From Huintestinicola sp050874005 (lineage in GTDB: Bacteria > Bacillota > Clostridia > Oscillospirales > Ruminococcaceae): a stretch of 18,011 nucleotides of DNA. Every line of letters begins with the position of its first letter. Within the stretch, counting starts at the first letter, position 1. Both the position numbers and the translations under genes were made by a program. The stretch is taken from the NCBI RefSeq assembly GCF_050874005.1, contig NZ_JBNMJV010000047.1, positions 1-18,011 of the forward strand, in the 5' to 3' direction. Below the pieces are notes generated by a model, which was not told where the DNA came from, searched no databases, and saw only the letters and a list, made by a program, of their open reading frames with translations. Positions 14,688 to 18,011 of this stretch are shown here, piece by piece.

Positions 14688-14754
14688 TACACCTGCTGAA
14701 AGGCAGATATTTTACATAATTTCATCAACCGTCGGGAATGGAGTAAAATCGGTT

Positions 14755-16017
14755 ATGGGAATGACTATGACTCAGAAGATCCTTGCGGCTCACGCAGGTC
14801 TTGACAAGGTGGAGGCAGGACAGCTCATCAAGTGCAAGCTGGATATGGTGCTGGGCAATGACGTTACCACCCCTGTTGCTATCAACGAATTTGAAAAGGC
14901 AGGCTTTACAAAGGTCTTTGACAATACAAAAATTTCTATGGTAATGGACCATTTCACACCTAACAAGGACATCAAGTCCGCAACTCACGCCCTGCAGTGC
15001 AGAACCTTTGCAGGCAAGTATGACATAAAGCATTATTACGATGTGGGCGATATGGGCATCGAACACGCACTTCTCCCCGAAAAAGGCATTGTAGCCAGCG
15101 GTGAGTGCATTATCGGTGCTGACAGCCACACCTGTACTTATGGTGCGCTGGGTGCTTTCTCCACAGGCGTTGGTTCTACGGATATGTGCGCAGGTATGGC
15201 TACGGGCGAGGCTTGGTTCAAGGTGCCTTCGGCTATCAAGTTCAACCTCAAGGGCAAGCTCAACAAATATGTTATGGGCAAGGACGTTATCCTTCATATT
15301 ATAGGTATGATAGGCGTTGACGGCGCTCTTTACAAGTCTATGGAATTTTCCGGCGAGGGTCTTGCTTCCCTTTCTATGGACGACAGACTTTCTATGGCTA
15401 ATATGGCTATCGAGGCAGGCGCTAAGAACGGCATTTTCGCTGTGGACGATATCACAAGAGAATATCAGAAGGGCAGAGTTGACAGGGAGTACAAGGTTTA
15501 CGAGGCTGACGAGGACGCTGTTTATGACGCAGTTTACGACATCGACCTTTCCGAGATAAAGCCCACCGTTTCCTTCCCTCATCTTCCCGAAAATACAAGG
15601 ACTCCCGACAACTGGGGCGATGTTCCCATTCAGCAGGTAGTTATCGGCTCCTGCACAAACGGCAGACTTGAGGATATGGAAATGGCTGCAAAAATTCTTG
15701 AGGGCAGACACATTGCAAAGGGCGTTCGCTGCATTGTTATCCCTGCAACTCAGCAGGTTTATCTCGAGTGCTGCAAGAGGGGCTATATGGAGACATTTAT
15801 AAATGCCGGCTGCGCTGTTTCTACTCCTACCTGCGGTCCTTGCCTGGGCGGTCATATGGGTATACTTGCAAAGGGCGAGAGAGCTGTTGCTACCACTAAC
15901 AGAAACTTTGTGGGACGTATGGGTCATCCCGAGTCGGAGGTTTATCTGGCTTCTCCTGCTGTTGCGGCGGCTTCTGCTGTAACAGGCAAAATTTCTCAGC
16001 CCTCCGAGATTATGTGA
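14755..16017 (+). CDS. leuC: 3-isopropylmalate dehydratase, large subunit
   Basis: With LeuD it isomerises 2-isopropylmalate to 3-isopropylmalate through a 4Fe-4S cluster. The cluster ligands are C300 in GSCTNGRLEDM and C360 and C363 in CGPCLGGH. GADSHTCTYGALGAFSTGVGS at about 121-141 and the closing NFVGRMGHPESEVYLASPAV are family signatures. The 420-residue length fits the compact form found in clostridia and archaea, related to homoaconitase, and agrees with the short LeuD. I use the first ATG of the MGMTMTQKI start; GGAG lies about 11 bases upstream, and the ATG four codons in has GGGA at good spacing, so the start is slightly uncertain. The gene is probably co-transcribed with leuD, 30 bases downstream. 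It has neither a T-box nor a clear promoter. Confidence 0.97.
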   Translation: MGMTMTQKILAAHAGLDKVEAGQLIKCKLDMVLGNDVTTPVAINEFEKAGFTKVFDNTKISMVMDHFTPNKDIKSATHALQCRTFAGKYDIKHYYDVGDMGIEHALLPEKGIVASGECIIGADSHTCTYGALGAFSTGVGSTDMCAGMATGEAWFKVPSAIKFNLKGKLNKYVMGKDVILHIIGMIGVDGALYKSMEFSGEGLASLSMDDRLSMANMAIEAGAKNGIFAVDDITREYQKGRVDREYKVYEADEDAVYDAVYDIDLSEIKPTVSFPHLPENTRTPDNWGDVPIQQVVIGSCTNGRLEDMEMAAKILEGRHIAKGVRCIVIPATQQVYLECCKRGYMETFINAGCAVSTPTCGPCLGGHMGILAKGERAVATTNRNFVGRMGHPESEVYLASPAVAAASAVTGKISQPSEIM

Positions 16018-16047
16018 TAACTATTTACCGAAAGGAACGATATTACA

Positions 16048-16530
16048 ATGAAGGTTTGCGGAAAAGTACATAAATACGGAGATAACGTTGACACCGACGT
16101 TATCATTCCTGCAAGATATCTGAATACTGCCGACCACAAGGAGCTTGCGGCTCATTGTATGGAGGATATCGACGTTGATTTTGTGAAGAACGTTAAAGAG
16201 GGAGACATTATGGTGGCAGAGCAGAATTTCGGCTGCGGCTCATCAAGAGAACACGCCCCTATTGCCATTAAGGCAAGCGGAATTTCCTGCGTTATTGCTT
16301 CTACCTTTGCGAGAATTTTCTATCGTAACGCCATAAACATCGGTCTGCCCATTATGGAATGCGACGAGGCGGCTAAGGATATCGACAAGGGTGACGAGGT
16401 GGAAATTGATTTCGACACAGGCGTTATAACCAACAAGACCAAGGGTCACAGCTATCAGGCTCAGCCTTTCCCCGAGTTTATCAAGGAAATTATCAATGCA
16501 GGCGGTCTGCTGAATTCGCTGAAAAAGTGA
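16048..16530 (+). CDS. leuD: 3-isopropylmalate dehydratase, small subunit
   Basis: Swivelling subunit that completes the LeuCD active site. DTDVIIPARYLNT at about 15-27 and the substrate-binding FGCGSSREHAP at 61-71 identify it. With 160 residues it is the short form that pairs with compact LeuC proteins, rather than the roughly 200-residue form of E. coli. AAAGGA lies 11 bases before the ATG. It follows leuC by 30 bases and is followed by a 10-bp perfect hairpin. Confidence 0.97.
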   Translation: MKVCGKVHKYGDNVDTDVIIPARYLNTADHKELAAHCMEDIDVDFVKNVKEGDIMVAEQNFGCGSSREHAPIAIKASGISCVIASTFARIFYRNAINIGLPIMECDEAAKDIDKGDEVEIDFDTGVITNKTKGHSYQAQPFPEFIKEIINAGGLLNSLKK

Positions 16531-16538
16531 TAATATTA

Positions 16539-16566
16539 ACGGGAGCATTTTATATTATGCTCCCGT
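16539..16566 (+). other. Perfect hairpin after leuD, possible weak terminator
   Basis: ACGGGAGCAT (16539-16548) pairs perfectly with ATGCTCCCGT (16557-16566) around an eight-base loop. The following ATTTGAAATTT is only moderately T-rich, so partial termination or processing between leuD and leuB is possible. Confidence 0.6.
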
Positions 16567-16586
16567 ATTTGAAATTTAAGGAGAAT

Positions 16587-16673
16587 GTTTGAAAATCAGA
16601 GATTTTCAAACCGAGTTTTGTTTCTTTGTCTGCCGACAAAGATTTCCTTACGGAAAACACAAAACTCTCAGGA
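16587..16673. repeat. Folded inverted-repeat element between leuD and leuB
   Basis: Two adjoining structures fill the spacer. First, GTTTGAAAATC (16587-16597) pairs perfectly with GATTTTCAAAC (16601-16611) over a three-base AGA loop. Second, GAGTTTTGT (16613-16621) pairs with ACAAAACTC (about 16662-16670) and encloses two hairpins: CTTTGTC with GACAAAG around TGCC, and TTTCC with GGAAA around TTAC. This forms a three-way junction. Ribosome-binding-like sequences lie on both sides (AAGGAG at about 16578, AGGAAAGGA at about 16672). It may be a small dispersed repeat or a structured RNA; I recognise neither. Confidence 0.65.
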
Positions 16674-16689
16674 AAGGAATGTCATTAGA

Positions 16690-17772
16690 ATGAACAAGAA
16701 AATTGCAGTTATAAAGGGTGACGGTATCGGTCCTGAGGTAGTTACAGAAGCTATGAAGGTGCTTGACAAGGTGGCTGACAAATTCGGTCACAGCTTTGAG
16801 TACGACCAGCTTCTTATGGGCGGCTGCTCCATTGACGCAAACGGCGTGCCTCTCACCGATGAAACTATCGAAAGAGCAAAGGCTGCGGACGCTGTGCTTA
16901 TGGGTTCTATCGGCGGAAACACAGCCACATCTCCCTGGTACAAGCTCCCTGCTGACAAGCGTCCCGAGGCGGGTCTTTTAAAGCTGAGAAAGTCTCTTAA
17001 CCTTTTTGCAAATCTCCGTCCTGCCCTTCTTTACGGCGAGCTTAAAGACGCCTGCCCCTTAAAGGCTGAAATTGCCGAGCGGGGCTTTGATATGATGATA
17101 ATGCGTGAGCTTACGGGCGGTCTTTACTTCGGCGCAAGAAAGACCGAGGAGGTTGATGGCGTTGTTACCGCCACCGACACTCTTACATACAATGAAAACG
17201 AGATAAGAAGAATTGCCATACGTGCCTTTGATATCGCTATGAAGCGCAGAAAGAAAGTCACAAGCGTTGACAAGGCCAATGTTCTTGACTCCTCGAGGCT
17301 GTGGAGAAAGATAGTTGAAGAGGTTGCAAAGGATTATCCCGAGGTTTCCTATGAGCATATGCTGGTTGACAACTGCGCTATGCAGCTTGTTAAGGACCCT
17401 GCTCAGTTTGATGTGGTCCTCACCGAGAATATGTTCGGCGATATCCTTTCCGACGAGGCTTCTATGATAACAGGCTCTATCGGAATGCTGGCTTCCGCAA
17501 GTCTTAATGACACAAAGTTCGGTCTTTACGAGCCCAGCGGCGGTTCTGCCCCCGATATTGCAGGTCAGAACAAGGCTAACCCCATTGCCACAATTCTTTC
17601 AGCAGCAATGCTTCTCCGCTACTCCTTTGATATGGACAAGGAGGCTGACGCTGTTGAGGCGGCTGTTGCAAAGGTGCTGAAGGACGGCTACCGCACAGGC
17701 GATATTATGTCCGACGGTATGAAGCTTGTTTCCTGCTCCGGTATGGGCGATGTTATTGCCGAAAATATCTGA
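16690..17772 (+). CDS. leuB: 3-isopropylmalate dehydrogenase
   Basis: NAD-dependent oxidative decarboxylation of 3-isopropylmalate, the third leucine-specific step. IKGDGIGPEV at the N-terminus, R100 and R110 in LRKSLNLFANLRP, R139 in MIMRELTGGLYFG with Y146, K195, D227, and metal-binding D251 and D255 in FGDILSDEASM are all present. GSAPDIAGQNKANP provides the NAD-specific loop. From the ATG at 16690 the protein has 360 residues, the usual length. The frame stays open back to 16585, but that would translate the folded element and has no sensible spacing to a ribosome binding site. AAAGGA lies 11 bases before the chosen start. A strong terminator follows. Confidence 0.97.
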   Translation: MNKKIAVIKGDGIGPEVVTEAMKVLDKVADKFGHSFEYDQLLMGGCSIDANGVPLTDETIERAKAADAVLMGSIGGNTATSPWYKLPADKRPEAGLLKLRKSLNLFANLRPALLYGELKDACPLKAEIAERGFDMMIMRELTGGLYFGARKTEEVDGVVTATDTLTYNENEIRRIAIRAFDIAMKRRKKVTSVDKANVLDSSRLWRKIVEEVAKDYPEVSYEHMLVDNCAMQLVKDPAQFDVVLTENMFGDILSDEASMITGSIGMLASASLNDTKFGLYEPSGGSAPDIAGQNKANPIATILSAAMLLRYSFDMDKEADAVEAAVAKVLKDGYRTGDIMSDGMKLVSCSGMGDVIAENI

Positions 17773-17785
17773 CAGATATGTCCCC

Positions 17786-17820
17786 CGCCCTGCTTCGTTT
17801 TCTGAAGCAGGGCGATTTTC
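17786..17820 (+). terminator. Terminator after leuB
   Basis: CGCCCTGCTTC (17786-17796) pairs perfectly with GAAGCAGGGCG (17804-17814), followed by ATTTTCT. Confidence 0.9.
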
Positions 17821-17840
17821 TGCATTTTAACAGAAACCGC

Positions 17841-17869
17841 TTGAAATGTTAATCGGAATGTGATATAAT
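17841..17869 (+). promoter_or_regulatory. Promoter pointing out of the window
   Basis: TTGAAA (17841-17846), 17-base spacer, TATAAT (17864-17869), with TG one base before the -10 box. The start is predicted near 17876. It may serve the transposase gene or may have belonged to a gene now displaced by the insertion sequence. Confidence 0.8.
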
Positions 17870-17895
17870 ATCATAAGGTAACATCTAAAAACCCC

Positions 17896-17924
17896 TGTAC
17901 AAAAAAGAAAAAAAGTGGTAAAAT
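17896..17924 (+). promoter_or_regulatory. Possible second promoter abutting the transposase start codon
   Basis: TGTACA (17896-17901), 17-base spacer, TAAAAT (17919-17924), with TG one base before the -10 box. Its start would fall at about 17931, on the ATG itself. Confidence 0.45.
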
Positions 17925-17930
17925 AGAGAT

Positions 17931-18011
17931 ATGAAAATAAGACAGATAGGGTTCTTTGATGAGGAGAACCGATACAAGAAATTAACAGAATTAGGCGATC
18001 CGCTGGAGAAA
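17931..18011 (+). CDS. Insertion-sequence transposase, N-terminal fragment (cut by window end)
   Basis: Twenty-seven codons from ATG to the window edge read MKIRQIGFFDEENRY and KKLTELGDPLEK. A GFFDEE motif followed by L-x-x-L-G-D-P-L resembles the N-terminus of IS5-type (DDE) transposases, from memory of that family; the catalytic part lies outside the window. Only a weak GAGAT precedes the ATG. The left end of the element is not identifiable with certainty and could lie near 17880. IS5-group assignment is tentative. Confidence 0.6.
   Translation, partial: MKIRQIGFFDEENRYKKLTELGDPLEK

Noticed and set aside
14663..14754. A separate T-box or promoter for leuC
   Set aside because: No UGGN-containing T-box core, no specifier stem, and no pair of boxes with acceptable spacing; only a hairpin without a T-tract is present.
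14725..15927. Open frame of 400 codons on the minus strand opposite leuC
   Set aside because: leuC is certain in the same interval; the antisense frame is a by-product of its biased codons, with no motif and a poor start.
16585..16689. Longer N-terminus for LeuB
   Set aside because: The extra 35 residues come from the folded repeat and LeuB proteins begin at the MNKKIAVIKGDG segment.

Overview
The window looks like a chromosomal segment of a Ruminococcus-like member of the Clostridia (Oscillospiraceae/Ruminococcaceae). The grounds are moderate GC content in genes with AT-rich spacers, AGGAGG-type ribosome binding sites, a T-box leader on leuA, a short LeuD and a type-2 LeuA, a YceG-TelA pair, and an Rpn/PD-(D/E)XK nuclease of a type common in that group. 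The genus is an inference from gene content and style; no rRNA or other marker gene is present.

Minus strand, 260-6780: a block read leftwards. A strong promoter (6752-6780) drives a 28-codon leader ORF with an excellent ribosome binding site, followed by a strong intrinsic terminator, then two ABC exporter half-transporters (both starting at TTG) and a Nudix hydrolase. A segment inside the leader ORF can pair with the left arm of the terminator, so the arrangement has all the parts of a ribosome-controlled transcription attenuator for a drug or peptide exporter. Further left, pyrB has its own promoter and terminator and encodes an aspartate carbamoyltransferase carrying a PyrI-like zinc motif at its C-terminus. 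A small membrane protein of unknown function and a large inverted repeat end the block.

Plus strand, 6937-9250: acetate kinase (ackA) and an Rpn-family nuclease, each with its own promoter and terminator.

Plus strand, 9297-17820: the leucine branch. leuA has a leucine T-box leader into which a 152-bp MITE-like inverted-repeat element appears to have inserted, and it ends at its own terminator. Two stress-type genes follow, yceG and telA, with two promoters whose hexamers are perfect consensus. leuC, leuD and leuB come next without a convincing promoter of their own, so they may depend on read-through from the stress genes. leuB is preceded by an unexplained RNA-like structure consisting of a hairpin plus a three-way junction. 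After the leuB terminator the window ends in the first 27 codons of what looks like an insertion-sequence transposase.

Eight of the nine promoters I can recognise have exactly a 17-bp spacer and a TG dinucleotide one base before the -10 box. The most promising candidates for something undescribed are the attenuator ahead of the exporter operon, the PyrB zinc tail, the MITE-like element in the leuA leader and the folded element ahead of leuB.
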